In this document: positions 21,318 through 33,198 of the stretch, one piece after another | Numbering within the stretch: the stretch's first letter is position 1 | Layout: each line of letters opens with the position of its first letter | Assembly: GCF_028649395.1 (NCBI RefSeq) | Contig: NZ_JAQSUW010000009.1 | Location: 327,989 to 391,988 of the forward strand | Direction of reading: 5' to 3' | Length of the DNA: 64,000 bases | Origin: Pseudomonas sp. Gutcm_11s | GTDB taxonomy: Bacteria > Pseudomonadota > Gammaproteobacteria > Pseudomonadales > Pseudomonadaceae | The notes under the pieces: generated by a model | What the model saw: the letters and a program-made list of their open reading frames with translations, nothing else | The model's database searches: none | Told to the model about the DNA's origin: nothing | Program-made: the position numbers and the translations under genes

Positions 21318-23288
21318 TTAACCACTTTGCCGGGACGAGGAAAGTCGCTGCGGCCGGTACAGACAGGCGCGGCCGCGCTCGCGCTTGGCCTCGTACATGG
21401 CGCTGTCGGCCGCCTTGACCAGGCTCTCCGCGTCGTCCGCGTGCTCGGGGTAGAGGGCGATGCCGATACTCGGCGTAACAAAGTCGATGACCTGCTGTTC
21501 GATCTGCATCGGCTGCTTGAGTGTGGCGAGCAGGCGCAGGGCAACCCGCTGGGCCACTTCGGCGTTGCCGCCGGCCACGATCAGGGTGAATTCGTCACCG
21601 CCCAGGCGGTAGACCTGGTCGGGCTGGCGCATGGCACCGCGCAGACGCTCGGCGATGCCCTGCAGCAGCAGGTCGCCGATGTCATGGCCGAAGCGGTCGT
21701 TGACCTCCTTGAAGCGGTCCAGGTCGAGATAGATCAGTGCCAGTTGGTCGCCGCTGCGGCGGGTCTTCTCCAGTGCCAGCGGCAGCTGCTCGGTGAACGC
21801 CTTGCGGTTGTGCAGGCCGGTGAGCGGGTCGGTGTAGGCCATGTCCAGCAGGCGGTTCTGGTAGGCCACCTGGTCGCTGATGTCGCGCATGATGCCGCGG
21901 TAGCCGGCGAAGGTGTTCTGCCCGTCGTGGATGATCGAGAAGCGCGTCTCGTAGTGGCCGCGGCTGCCGTCGCGGCGCTGCAGCGGGGCGACGAAGCGGA
22001 CGTTGTCGCCGGTCTGGTGGGCGCGGGTGAGCTGGTCGACGGCGCGCTCCAGGTCCTCCTGCTCCATCAGCGCCTCGAAGCTGTTGCCCAGCAGCTCTTC
22101 CTCGCTGTAGCCGAGCATGCCGCACAGCGCGCGGTTGATGGCGGTGATGTGGCCGTCGTGGTCCAGCTCGAAATAGCCGTCCTGGATGGCGTCGAGAATC
22201 TCGCGGTCGCGTGTCTCGCTCTGCTCCAGGCGCTCGAGCATGCGGTTGACCTCCTGGGACAGGCTGCCCAGCTCGTCGTTGCCGCTGTCGCGGATGCGCT
22301 GGTGGTTCGAGTCCGGCCCGATGGCCGAGATGTCGCGGTGCATGCGCGAGACGCGGCGCATGATGCCGAATTCGAGGCCGAGATAGATCAGCACCCAGGC
22401 GATCAGGCCGACCCCGGTGGCCTCGGCCAGGAAGATGCTGATGGCCTTGCGCCCCTCCTGGTACAGGCGCCGCTCGCGGGTCAGCTCCATTAGCAGCTGT
22501 GGCTCGCCCAGGCTGTTGCGGAACAGCAGGTCCAGCTGTTGGCGGTTCTCGTCGAGTACCCGCCGTGGGCTGATTTCTATGCGGTTGAGGTTGGCCGTGC
22601 CGAGCGTCGGCAAGGCCCGCCAGCCGTCATGGTCGACGTCTGGCGGGAGCAGGCGCAGGGAGCCGTTGACCTGGCTCTGCAGCAGCTCGGAGCGCTCGCC
22701 GTCGATGAAGTGCCCGGCCACCAGGGTGCCCAGGCTCGGCAGGCTGTCCTGGTTGTTGCTGATGCCGCCCATGGCCAGCACCAGGGGGACGCCCTGGACC
22801 ACCACGATCTGCCCGCGCAGGTCCTCGCGCCCCGGTTGGTGCAGGCGCCTGATCTGTTCGACGATCGCATCGCGCAGCGACCGGTAATCACGGGGCCGCT
22901 CGCTGCCGAGGGTGATCATGTCCGGCAGGTCGGGCGGCATCCATTGCTCGGCTTGGACACGGTCCTGCTCGTCGAGCAGCAGCATGAAGTCGAAGTTGAT
23001 CTGCTGCAGCGCCTCCGGGTCCATGTTGCGGCGGACGTAGTCCGGGTGCTGGCCGCGCATGAAGTCGTAGGTGTCGTCCCACTTGGCGTAGCTCAGCACC
23101 AGGTCGAGGTTGCGCTTGAGGTTGTGGTCGAGCAGCGCCTGCAGGCGCTTGGCCTCGGCGTCCAGCAGCGCGGCGTCCTGGCGGTCGAAGCGGCTGAGGA
23201 TCAGGCTCTGCGACAACAGGTAGGCGAAGCCCAGCGCCAGCAGCAGCAACGGGGCGAACAGCCAGAACAGGCGTTTGCGCAGGGTCAT
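21318..23288 (-). CDS. Membrane diguanylate cyclase with CHASE4-like, PAS and GGDEF domains
   Basis: The 656-residue protein has an N-terminal transmembrane helix, a periplasmic CHASE4-like sensor (~30-270, with AKWDDTYDF), a second helix near 285-305 and a HAMP-like linker. A PAS domain (~365-480) and a GGDEF domain follow (GGDEF at 563-567). An RxxD site (RQPD) lies five residues before GGDEF, so product inhibition is expected. No EAL domain is present. It should synthesise c-di-GMP in response to a periplasmic signal. It matches the position of P. aeruginosa PA0847, between cysZ and trxB. Confidence 0.9.
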   Translation of the reverse strand: MTLRKRLFWLFAPLLLLALGFAYLLSQSLILSRFDRQDAALLDAEAKRLQALLDHNLKRNLDLVLSYAKWDDTYDFMRGQHPDYVRRNMDPEALQQINFDFMLLLDEQDRVQAEQWMPPDLPDMITLGSERPRDYRSLRDAIVEQIRRLHQPGREDLRGQIVVVQGVPLVLAMGGISNNQDSLPSLGTLVAGHFIDGERSELLQSQVNGSLRLLPPDVDHDGWRALPTLGTANLNRIEISPRRVLDENRQQLDLLFRNSLGEPQLLMELTRERRLYQEGRKAISIFLAEATGVGLIAWVLIYLGLEFGIMRRVSRMHRDISAIGPDSNHQRIRDSGNDELGSLSQEVNRMLERLEQSETRDREILDAIQDGYFELDHDGHITAINRALCGMLGYSEEELLGNSFEALMEQEDLERAVDQLTRAHQTGDNVRFVAPLQRRDGSRGHYETRFSIIHDGQNTFAGYRGIMRDISDQVAYQNRLLDMAYTDPLTGLHNRKAFTEQLPLALEKTRRSGDQLALIYLDLDRFKEVNDRFGHDIGDLLLQGIAERLRGAMRQPDQVYRLGGDEFTLIVAGGNAEVAQRVALRLLATLKQPMQIEQQVIDFVTPSIGIALYPEHADDAESLVKAADSAMYEAKRERGRACLYRPQRLSSSRQSG

Positions 23289-23421
23289 GCGGTCGGCAAT
23301 CCGGAGCGGAGGGCAATTGAGCCGAGTATAGACAAGGGGGCTGTGTGCACCGGGCCAAATAGGCCGTTGCTATCGGCTGAATTGAGAATGGGCATTTTCG
23401 CCGGCGGTGCCGTCTCGATAG

Positions 23422-24459
<1,038 letters not shown>

Positions 24460-24486
24460 GGCATCTCCGCGCCCGGCAACCGCTGG

Positions 24487-24526
24487 ACAAAAACGCCGCG
24501 ACTTCGCAAGGAGTCGCGGCGTTTTC
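24487..24526 (+). terminator. Rho-independent terminator after trxB
   Basis: Stem AAAACGCCGCGACTC-like / GAGTCGCGGCGTTTT with an imperfect centre, ending in TTTTC, about 30 bp after the trxB stop. The A tract on the left could also let it act on minus-strand transcripts. Confidence 0.85.
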
Positions 24527-24705
24527 ATTGCCGGGCCTTGTATCGCCGAGAGCATCGACCTTGGTCTTAGGCGCGTGGCGACCTTGGGGAAAGTGAACAA
24601 CACTTGGCCGGCTAAGTCAGTCAACAGTGGACCCAGCGGTTCGCGATACGCGCCGCAACTCTCCGGCCCGGGCGTGGCCGGTCACCAACAAGAGAGGCCA
24701 TCGTC

Positions 24706-26226
<1,521 letters not shown>

Positions 26227-26263
26227 GCGTCAGGGGCATGAGCTGGTCCACCGTCAAGACCCG

Positions 26264-26293
26264 GAAAAAGCCCCGCATTGCGGGGCTTTTTTA
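26264..26293. terminator. Bidirectional terminator between exaC and the MFS gene
   Basis: AAAAAGCCCCGC / GCGGGGCTTTTTT hairpin with a short ATT loop. The A tract on the left and T tract on the right serve both convergent genes. Confidence 0.92.
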
Positions 26294-26301
26294 TTGCGGC
26301 A

Positions 26302-27522
26302 CTACGCCTTCTTGTGCAGTGAGGGCAGCAGGATCGTCAGAACGCCGAGCAGCGGCAGGAACGAGCACAGCAGGAACACGTGTTCGATGCCGTGGATATC
26401 CGCCAGGTAACCGAGCAGCGCGCCGCCGATGCCACCGAAGCCGAACATCAGGCCGAAGAACACCCCGGCGATCATGCCAACGTTGCCTGGTACCAGCTCC
26501 TGGGCGAATACCACGATGGCGGAAAACGCCGAAGCCAGGATGAAGCCGATGATCATGCTCAGCACGCCGGTCCAGAACAGATCCACGTAAGGCAGCGCCA
26601 GGGTGAAGGGGGCGGCGCCGAGGATGGAGAACCAGATCACCGCCTTGCGTCCTATCCGGTCGCCGATCGGCCCGCCGAAGAAGGTGCCGGCGGCGACGGC
26701 GCCGAGGAACAGGAACAGGTAGAGCTGCGAGGTGGCCACCGACAGGCCGAACTTCTCGATCAGGTAGAAGGTGAAGTAGCTGGTCAGGCCGGACATGTAG
26801 AAAAACTTGGAGAACACCAGCACTGCCAGCACTACCAGAGCCAGCATGACGCGGCGGCGCGGCAGGCCGTGGCTGGCGACCGTGCCGGCCTTGAGGCGAA
26901 ACAGGTTGAGATGCTCGCGATACCAGCGGCTCAGGCCGTAGAGCACCAGGATGGCGAACGCGGCGAACAGCCCGAACCAGGCCACGTGGCCTTGGCCGTA
27001 GGGGATGATGATGGCCGCGGCGAGTAGCGGGCCTAAGGCGCTGCCGGCATTACCGCCGACCTGGAAGGTCGACTGCGCCAGGCCGTAGCGGCCACCCGAG
27101 GCCAGTCGGGCGATGCGCGAGGCCTCCGGATGGAAGGTCGACGAGCCGATGCCGACCAGCGCCGAGGCCAGGAGGATGGCAGGGAAGGAGCCGACGTAGG
27201 CCAGCATCAGAATGCCGAGCAGAGTGCAAAGCGAGCCGGCGGGCAGTAGCCAGGGCTTCGGGTGGCGGTCGGTATGGTAGCCGACCCAGGGCTGCAGCAA
27301 CGAGGCTGTGAGCTGGAAGGTCAGGGTGATCAAGCCGATCTGGGCAAAGCTCAGCCCATAGTTGGCCTTGAGCAACGGGTAGATCGACGGCAGCACCGCC
27401 TGGATCAGGTCGTTGATCAAGTGGGCAAGGGCGCAGGCGCCGATCACGCGCATGACCAATGGGCTGGTCTGGTTGGCAGGCGACGTGCCAGCTTGAGACG
27501 AAAGGGCGGCGGTTGCGGACAT
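26302..27522 (-). CDS. MFS exporter of the fosmidomycin-resistance (Fsr) type
   Basis: This 406-residue protein is a 12-helix major facilitator. Family hints are HLINDLIQAVLPSIYPLLK near the N terminus, FHPEASRIA, and GGPIGDRIGRKAV between the halves, as in Fsr of E. coli. It probably exports a toxic small molecule by proton antiport; the natural substrate is unknown. It is divergent from an AraC-type regulator (107 bp between starts), which is the likely controller. Confidence 0.85.
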   Translation of the reverse strand: MSATAALSSQAGTSPANQTSPLVMRVIGACALAHLINDLIQAVLPSIYPLLKANYGLSFAQIGLITLTFQLTASLLQPWVGYHTDRHPKPWLLPAGSLCTLLGILMLAYVGSFPAILLASALVGIGSSTFHPEASRIARLASGGRYGLAQSTFQVGGNAGSALGPLLAAAIIIPYGQGHVAWFGLFAAFAILVLYGLSRWYREHLNLFRLKAGTVASHGLPRRRVMLALVVLAVLVFSKFFYMSGLTSYFTFYLIEKFGLSVATSQLYLFLFLGAVAAGTFFGGPIGDRIGRKAVIWFSILGAAPFTLALPYVDLFWTGVLSMIIGFILASAFSAIVVFAQELVPGNVGMIAGVFFGLMFGFGGIGGALLGYLADIHGIEHVFLLCSFLPLLGVLTILLPSLHKKA

Positions 27523-27629
27523 GTTGTGCCTTGCGGATAGAGGTCGTTCGGGGATTCGGCGCTATCCTAGGCGGCGAAAAATTGCCTGTCTCACGCAATT
27601 CGGGCAGTAAGTTTCGCAAAAGGGGCGGA

Positions 27630-28403
27630 ATGAGCAAAACACTGGATGTGCATCTGCGCGAGATCGATGCCTGGGATTGGGCCGTCGTCGGCAGTGCTAC
27701 CGACTACCCGGCGGACTGGTACGTCGAGGCGCACTCGCATAACAAGCACCAGCTCATCTACGCCATCGAGGGCGTGATGGTGGTGCGCTCCGCGACCAAC
27801 CAGTGGACCGTGCCGCCCAGCCGCGGCATCTGGATGCCGAGTGGCCAGCTCCACTCGATCCGCTGCGTCGGTGCGGTGCAGATGCGCAGCGTGTTCGTAT
27901 TGCCGGACGACTCGCTGGGGCTGCCTGTCGAGCCCGGTGCCGTCAGTGTCTCCCCACTCCTGAGTGCATTGATCCGTGTCGCTGTAGAGATCAGTTCGCC
28001 CTATGCGGCGGACTCGCGGGCGGCGCGGGTGATGGGCCTGATCCTCGATGAGCTGAGGGTTCTGCCGGCCCTGCCTCTGCACCTGCCGCAGCCAGCCGAT
28101 CCACGCATCCAGGCGATCTGTACGGTGTTGCAGGCAGATCCCGGTGATGGCTCTACGCTGGCGGACTGGAGTGCGCGCCTGGGCCTCGACGAGAAGACCA
28201 TCCAGCGTTTGTTCCGCAAGGGTACGGGCATGACCTTCGGCCAGTGGCGCCAGCAAGCCCGGCTGTTGCTAGCGCTGGAACGCATCGCCGTGGGGCGCAA
28301 GATCATCGATGTGGCCGGTGAGCTCGGTTACGAAAGCCCCAGTGCCTTCACCACCATGTTCAAGAAGCAGTTCGGCATCACGCCCAGCCAGTTCTTCAAG
28401 TAG
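27630..28403 (+). CDS. AraC-family regulator with cupin N terminus
   Basis: The 257-residue protein has an N-terminal cupin-like sensor (HSHNKHQLIYAIEGVM, then SRGIWMPSGQLHSIR) and a C-terminal AraC HTH with VAGELGYESPSAFTTMFKKQFG. It likely senses a small molecule and controls the divergent Fsr-like exporter gene. GGGGCGGA precedes the ATG. It is convergent with a small conserved gene (7 bp apart). Confidence 0.85.
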   Translation: MSKTLDVHLREIDAWDWAVVGSATDYPADWYVEAHSHNKHQLIYAIEGVMVVRSATNQWTVPPSRGIWMPSGQLHSIRCVGAVQMRSVFVLPDDSLGLPVEPGAVSVSPLLSALIRVAVEISSPYAADSRAARVMGLILDELRVLPALPLHLPQPADPRIQAICTVLQADPGDGSTLADWSARLGLDEKTIQRLFRKGTGMTFGQWRQQARLLLALERIAVGRKIIDVAGELGYESPSAFTTMFKKQFGITPSQFFK

Positions 28404-28410
28404 CTGGTGC

Positions 28411-28812
28411 TCAGAGGCCGCCCAGCAGGTCGTGGGAGTCCAGCAACCGGTAGGCAATCTCCGGCTGCCGTTCCAGGCCGCGGCGGATGGCGGCGGGGAT
28501 CGCCTGGCGGGTCTTGCGGCACAGGCCGGGGTGCTCGGCGATCTGGATGGCGATGCCGCGCATGCTGCGCACCTCGTTGAAGCCCGGCGCCACTTCCACG
28601 CGGATGCCGAGCTGCTCGTGCATGCGCTGCTGCATGTGCTGCAGGTCTTCCAGGCTCTTGAGGTTCTCCAGACGCTCTAGCAGGCGCTTCTCCTCGCTGC
28701 GGGTCAGCAGCAGGATGCGCACGTCCGCGCCCGGGGTTTCCAGCAGCTGGTCGCGGCTGCAGTCACAGGCACCGGGCGGGCAGGGTTGGCGGAGCGGTGG
28801 TTGGCTGGTCAT
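28411..28812 (-). CDS. Conserved hypothetical protein with N-terminal Cys cluster
   Basis: I do not recognise a function. The 133-residue protein starts with a proline/cysteine-rich stretch containing three Cys (CPPGACDC) that could bind metal, followed by an alpha-helical, charged region with EEKRLLERLENLKSLEDLQHMQ and a further single Cys. There is no signal peptide or membrane helix. Codon usage looks native. It has 67 bp to the next gene on the same strand. Confidence 0.6.
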   Translation of the reverse strand: MTSQPPLRQPCPPGACDCSRDQLLETPGADVRILLLTRSEEKRLLERLENLKSLEDLQHMQQRMHEQLGIRVEVAPGFNEVRSMRGIAIQIAEHPGLCRKTRQAIPAAIRRGLERQPEIAYRLLDSHDLLGGL

Positions 28813-28879
28813 GGGCTGTGATCATAGCCAGAGCGCAGCACTGCCGCGCAAGCGGCAGTGGATCGAGCGGCGAGCCGAT

Positions 28880-29566
28880 TTACCAGGCCAGCGTCTGCTG
28901 CTGGTAGTCGAGGAAGTGGCAGCCCGTGCTATCCAGGTGCGCCTCGACGGTGGCGAGCAGGCCTGCGACGCTGGTGGCGACATCCAGGGTCGCCTGGTCA
29001 CCGCCCATCTCCGTGCGCACCCAGCCCGGGTGCAGTGCCAGCAGGCAGGCCTGCGGACGTTCGGTGGAGCGGTCCCAGCTCTGCAGCAGGCTGTTCAGTG
29101 CTGCCTTGCTCGCGCCATACAGCGGCATCTCGGCGGAGCGGGCCAGGGCCACGCTGCCCATCTGCGAGCTCATGAAGGCGATCACGCCACCGCTGCGTAC
29201 CTGCTTGGCCAATTGGCGGGCGAGACGCATGGGGGCGATGGCATTGGTCAGGAACAGGGTGGCGACCTCGTCGGCGCTGGCCTGTGCCACGTCTTGATGC
29301 TGCGGGCCCATGATGCCGGCGTTGAACAGCAGGATGTCGAGCTGCTCGCCCTGCAGCGCCGCCTCGATGTGCCCGGCGACATCCGTGGCGGTGAGGTCGC
29401 CGGCGATCAGCACCAGGCGCTGCGGGTGCTGTTTGTGCAGCTCGGCCAGGGCCTCACCGTTGGGGTTGCGGGCGACGGCGTAGACCTTGTCGCCACGCTC
29501 CAGGCAGGCGCGGGTCAGGCCCAGGCCGATACCGCGCGAGGCGCCGACGATCAGTACGTTGTGCAT
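28880..29566 (-). CDS. Short-chain dehydrogenase/reductase
   Basis: The 228-residue SDR has the cofactor motif VGASRGIGLGL, NAGIMG and the catalytic Ser with YGASK (YxxxK). It is close to the CsgA/C-factor-like SDR group. Substrate unknown. It lies on the same strand as, and just downstream of, the DUF2955/HlyD efflux genes (57 bp), so it may be part of their transcript. Confidence 0.8.
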   Translation of the reverse strand: MHNVLIVGASRGIGLGLTRACLERGDKVYAVARNPNGEALAELHKQHPQRLVLIAGDLTATDVAGHIEAALQGEQLDILLFNAGIMGPQHQDVAQASADEVATLFLTNAIAPMRLARQLAKQVRSGGVIAFMSSQMGSVALARSAEMPLYGASKAALNSLLQSWDRSTERPQACLLALHPGWVRTEMGGDQATLDVATSVAGLLATVEAHLDSTGCHFLDYQQQTLAW

Positions 29567-29623
29567 GGGGAGTCTCCAGTGAGGTGGGCGGGAGGTGTCG
29601 CGATCATATCCGTCCCGGCCTGC

Positions 29624-30670
29624 TCAGGCATGGCTGGCATGGCGGATGCTTGGCCAGCGGTTGAACAGGCGATGCAGGACGAACACCGCGACCAGGGTGC
29701 AGAACACTGCCACGCAGACCGAGCTGAGGCGGTAGGCGATGGAATAGAACACGTCGTGCTGCGGCGTGAGGTACTGGCCGAAGACGATGGCCAGGGTGGT
29801 CAGCGCGCCGAAGCCGATGCCCTGGGCATGCTCCAGCACATGCACGCGAGCGCAGCAGAACGCGGCGGTCCAGTACATCAGGGTAACCAGCGGCAGCACG
29901 TCGTAATGGCTGTAGAGCACCAGTTGCAGGAGCAGGCCGACGGCGCAGCCGAGCAGGGTGCCGAGGGCACGGATGCGCCCGGCGAAGCGGATGCCGTTCC
30001 AGTGCATGGGGAACAGCACCAGGATCGAGGCGACCTGGGCCGATAGCGAGTCCTTGAGGTCCAGGCTCTGGAACAGGATGAACGACAGGGTGGCGATGCT
30101 CGCGCCGAGCAGGGCCTCGTGGCGCTGGCTGGGCAGGTCCTTGGGCTGTGGCTGGCGCGGTGGACGCGGTTCGGCGTCGGGGAACAGGTAGAACATCAGC
30201 CAGGCGATCAGCACCGTCTGCACGGCGGCCACCAGGTTGCTGGTCAGCATGTCGAACAGGTGGGTCTCCGGGTAGCTGCCGAAGTGCAGTTGGATGGAGA
30301 GGAACACGCTGCCGAGGGCGCCGAACATGAACAGCGGGCCCTGGGCCATCAGGCGGAAGCGCCAGAAGAAGGCAAGGAACACCAGTGGTACCACCAGCAG
30401 CGGGCGGTCGCCGAACAGGCCGTAGATCACCAGCACCTCCAGGCTCACCACCACGGCCTGGAGGAGGAACTGGCGGATCACATGGGCGTTGATGACCGGC
30501 GTCAGGCCGAGCAGGAGCATGGGGTAGACGCAGAAGAACGAGCCGTAGTCCCAGCCCATCAGCTTGCAGACGAACAGCCCCAGGGTGCCGCCGCAGGCCA
30601 GGCGCAGGCACTGGCGCAGGTCGTTCTCGGAGAGCCTGCGGGTGCCTGCGGCGGCCGCCTTAGTAGACAT
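29624..30670 (-). CDS. DUF2955/FUSC-like membrane transporter component
   Basis: The 348-residue protein has two bundles of hydrophobic helices separated by a cytoplasmic proline-rich segment (PRPPRQPQPKD), as in FUSC/DUF2955 proteins linked to aromatic acid efflux (AaeB-like). It overlaps the end of the HlyD-like gene by 11 bp, so the two are translated together and probably form an efflux pair. The exported compound is unknown. Confidence 0.82.
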   Translation of the reverse strand: MSTKAAAAGTRRLSENDLRQCLRLACGGTLGLFVCKLMGWDYGSFFCVYPMLLLGLTPVINAHVIRQFLLQAVVVSLEVLVIYGLFGDRPLLVVPLVFLAFFWRFRLMAQGPLFMFGALGSVFLSIQLHFGSYPETHLFDMLTSNLVAAVQTVLIAWLMFYLFPDAEPRPPRQPQPKDLPSQRHEALLGASIATLSFILFQSLDLKDSLSAQVASILVLFPMHWNGIRFAGRIRALGTLLGCAVGLLLQLVLYSHYDVLPLVTLMYWTAAFCCARVHVLEHAQGIGFGALTTLAIVFGQYLTPQHDVFYSIAYRLSSVCVAVFCTLVAVFVLHRLFNRWPSIRHASHA

Positions 30671-31721
30671 AGTGCAGCAGGCTGATCAGCTGGATCTGCA
30701 GGCGGCCGAACAGGTCGGCCAGCTGCGAGTCGTGCGGGTACAGCTGCACGGTGGCCTTGGCGCCGCTGGGCAGGTTGTAGGTCAGCGGCTCGCTGAGGCT
30801 GACGTGCAGGCGCTGGCGCTGGGCATCGCGCACCCAGCGGTCGGAGATCGTCGGTGCGGCCAGGTCGCCGTTGGCGTCCAGCTGGCCCTCCTTGACCCCG
30901 GCGTCGAGGGCGCTGACGCGGGCGGCGAAGATGTGCCCGGGCAGGGCGTCGAACACCACCGAGGCCTCGTCCTCCAGACGCACGTAGCGCAGGGCCTTCT
31001 CGCGGAAGTCGGCGCTGATGTCGGTCTCGTCGGCGACCAGTGCGGCCACCGGATTACCGGCATGCAGGAAGGCACCGGCGGACAGCTGCAGGTTGCTCAG
31101 GGTGCCGGCACGCTCGGCGCGCACTTCGCTGTACTGCAGCTGCAGCCGCGCTCGCTCCAGGGCATTGCGTGCCTGGCGCAGGCGCAGGTTGTCATCGCCC
31201 TGGGTGCCACGCTGCGCGGTCAGTTCGCGGACGCGGGCGCCGGCGGCGCTCAGGCGGGCCTGGGCGGCCTGGCGTTCGGCCTCGGTCTGCTCGAACAGCT
31301 GGCGCGACACGTGCTGGCTCTGCACCAGGCGGCCGAGGCGCGCGCTCTCGCGCTGCAGCTCGTTGGCCGAGGCCTGAGCGGCGGTACGGTCGGCCTGGGC
31401 GGCGGCGATGGCGGCGTCGAGCTGCAGGTTGTCCTGGCCGGCCTGTTCCAGTTCTAGTTCGGCGGCACGCACCGCCAGGTGGAAGGGTTCCGGGTCGAGA
31501 CGGAACAGCAGCTGGCCGGCGGCCACGTGCTGGTTGTTGGCCACGGCGACGTCCAGCACCTGGCCGTCCACCCGCGGTGCGATGCGCAGCACGGGGCGGG
31601 TCAGCTGGGCCTGGGGGGTGATGGGCATCCACAGGTCTGCCGCCAGGAAATAGGCGAACAGCAGGATGAATAGAACGATGGCCGCCTGTACCCGGCGGGC
31701 GAATTTCTGGTCCGGAGTCAT
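30660..31721 (-). CDS. HlyD/EmrA-family periplasmic adaptor (AaeA-like)
   Basis: The 353-residue protein has an N-terminal membrane anchor (AAIVLFILLFAYFLAADLWM), a lipoyl/barrel-sandwich start (VLRIAPRVDGQVLDVAVANNQHV) and a long alanine-rich coiled coil at ~85-195. It should link the DUF2955 inner-membrane partner to an outer-membrane channel. It is divergent from a LysR gene, an arrangement like aaeR-aaeXAB of E. coli. Confidence 0.87.
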   Translation of the reverse strand: MTPDQKFARRVQAAIVLFILLFAYFLAADLWMPITPQAQLTRPVLRIAPRVDGQVLDVAVANNQHVAAGQLLFRLDPEPFHLAVRAAELELEQAGQDNLQLDAAIAAAQADRTAAQASANELQRESARLGRLVQSQHVSRQLFEQTEAERQAAQARLSAAGARVRELTAQRGTQGDDNLRLRQARNALERARLQLQYSEVRAERAGTLSNLQLSAGAFLHAGNPVAALVADETDISADFREKALRYVRLEDEASVVFDALPGHIFAARVSALDAGVKEGQLDANGDLAAPTISDRWVRDAQRQRLHVSLSEPLTYNLPSGAKATVQLYPHDSQLADLFGRLQIQLISLLHYVY

Positions 31722-31841
31722 GTGAAGCCTTGGTGTCCGCAGAGGGCGGAAAGAAGGGCGAGGGTGCGGGTCCGCTCGCAGGTGACTGGCAGTATATTTG
31801 GTTACAAAACGGGGATAATCTGGGGCTTTCGAGAATCAGCA

Positions 31842-31856
31842 TTACCGATGGGGTAA
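31842..31856. promoter_or_regulatory. Candidate LysR binding site in the efflux/LysR gap
   Basis: A perfect inverted repeat TTACC-N5-GGTAA ends three bases before the LysR start codon. A related GTTAC half-site occurs at 31801. The form (15 bp, dyad around a divergent promoter) fits a LysR-type operator, possibly for autoregulation; this is an inference. Confidence 0.45.
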
Positions 31857-31858
31857 CA

Positions 31859-32788
31859 ATGGATACGCTACACAGCATGCGCATCTTCGTTCGGGTGATA
31901 GATACCGGCAGCTTCACCGCCGCGGCCCAGGCCATGGATCTGTCCACCGCCCAAGTATCGCGGCTGGTCTCGGAGCTGGAGCAGCAACTGCAGACCCGCC
32001 TGCTGCACCGCACCACCCGCCGCCTGGCGCTGACCGAGGCGGGCGAGCGCTACCTACAGCGCTGCCGGCAGATTCTCGACGAGGTCGACGAGGCTGCTGC
32101 CGAAGCCCGCGGTGCGCACCTCACGCCCAGCGGGCGACTGCGCGTGCACAGCATGACCGGCCTTGGCCTGCAGCACCTGACCGGGCTGATCGCCCGCTAT
32201 TCCGAGCTGTACCCGGACGTGGTGGTGGACCTGGCCCTGTCGCAGCGCACGCCGGACCTGCTGGAAGACGGCCACGACGTGATCATCGCCTTCGCCCGCG
32301 AGCTACCCAACTCGCAGATGGTGGCGCAGCTGCTGGGGCCGATGTTCAGCGTCGCCTGCGCTTCGCCGGAGTACCTGCGCAAGCATGGCGTGCCGGCGCA
32401 ACCGGCCGACCTGCAGCAGCATCGCTACCTGCGCCTGCTCGACCCCATCTACGAGGGCGGTGTGGACGCCGAGTTCGATCCGCTGCCCGGCGAGAGCTTC
32501 CAGGTCAACGTCGCCGAATCCCTGGCCAGGGCGGCGCAGGCGGGCATGGGTGTGTGCCTGTTGCCGTCGTTCGTTGCCGCTGCTGCCATGCGCGACGGCA
32601 GCCTGTTGCGTGTGTTGCCGCAGCATCGCCTGCGCCAGCGCAACATCTACGCCATCTACCCGTCGCGGCGTTTTCTCGATGCCAAGATCAGGACCTGGGT
32701 GGACTTCCTCAAGACCGAGCTGCCACCGCTGCTGGCCGCCGACGAGGCGCTGCTGGAGGAACCGGTGCACTGGGCCGTGCCCGGCTGA
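31859..32788 (+). CDS. LysR-family transcriptional regulator
   Basis: The 309-residue protein has a LysR winged HTH (MRIFVRVIDTGSFTAAAQAMDLSTAQVSRLVSELE) and a substrate-binding domain. It belongs to the CrgA/AaeR-like group. It starts at the ATG at 31859, although the frame is open further upstream. Divergent from the HlyD/DUF2955 efflux genes, which it probably regulates. Confidence 0.88.
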   Translation: MDTLHSMRIFVRVIDTGSFTAAAQAMDLSTAQVSRLVSELEQQLQTRLLHRTTRRLALTEAGERYLQRCRQILDEVDEAAAEARGAHLTPSGRLRVHSMTGLGLQHLTGLIARYSELYPDVVVDLALSQRTPDLLEDGHDVIIAFARELPNSQMVAQLLGPMFSVACASPEYLRKHGVPAQPADLQQHRYLRLLDPIYEGGVDAEFDPLPGESFQVNVAESLARAAQAGMGVCLLPSFVAAAAMRDGSLLRVLPQHRLRQRNIYAIYPSRRFLDAKIRTWVDFLKTELPPLLAADEALLEEPVHWAVPG

Positions 32789-32970
32789 CTGTTGCGGAAT
32801 AGGCAATGGTGATTCGCGGGAAACGTGGTTTTTCAGCTGCCTTGGGCCGCCTATCATTTCTCCCATGATTTCGCGGGGCCAATCGATTGGCTCCGGAATA
32901 GCGAAGATGGTCGCCAATGGCCGAGTTATCGCCGCATTCGAGCGCGTTTGATCGTCCCTGCAGCCACGAG
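32789..32970. other. Non-coding region upstream of the candidate small RNA
   Basis: No convincing gene: the short open frames here lack ribosome sites and family features. It holds a 12-bp perfect palindrome, CCAATCGATTGG (32879-32890), and AT-richer stretches than the surroundings. It could contain the promoter of the RNA proposed downstream. Confidence 0.4.
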
Positions 32971-32974
32971 CCTT

Positions 32975-33111
32975 CTGTTGCTCATGATGAAACAGTTTTG
33001 CCGGCTGGCAACGAGACCTTGCGCCGCGCTCCCTCCTCCTGACGTTGATGCCTGAGTGCTCCTTTATCGACGTCCTGCCTCAGACCGCTCTCTTTGAGCG
33101 GTCTTTTTTTT
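32975..33111 (+). ncRNA. Candidate small RNA ending in a strong terminator
   Basis: A perfect terminator hairpin (33082-33111) lies ~300 bp after the LysR stop with no gene in front of it. The ~110 bp before it contain pyrimidine-rich, anti-Shine-Dalgarno-like stretches (CCCTCCTCC near 33030, then TGCTCCTTTATC and GTCCTGCCTC), a feature of several bacterial regulatory RNAs. The 5' end is a guess; no clear sigma70 promoter was found, only weak -10-like CATGAT at 32983. It could instead be the 3' UTR of the LysR gene. Confidence 0.4.
33082..33111 (+). terminator. Rho-independent terminator of the candidate small RNA
   Basis: GACCGCTC / GAGCGGTC stem with a TCTTT loop, followed by eight T residues. 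Confidence 0.9.
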
Positions 33112-33155
33112 GCCCGCGATTTTTCCAGCCGATGGCGCCTGCTTCTGCGCCCAAC

Positions 33156-33183
33156 AAAAAGCCCCGCATGAGCGGGGCTTTTG
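33156..33183 (-). terminator. Terminator downstream of the second old yellow enzyme gene
   Basis: AAAAAGCCCCGC / GCGGGGCTTTT hairpin with an ATGA loop, 16 bp past the minus-strand stop. The A tract reads as a T tract for the minus-strand transcript; it may also work on plus-strand read-through. Confidence 0.88.
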
Positions 33184-33198
33184 TCGTGCCGGGTGGCC

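Noticed and set aside
32825..33055. A 76-residue plus-strand open frame in the gap after the LysR gene
   Set aside because: No ribosome site, no family features and an amino acid pattern like random GC-rich DNA.
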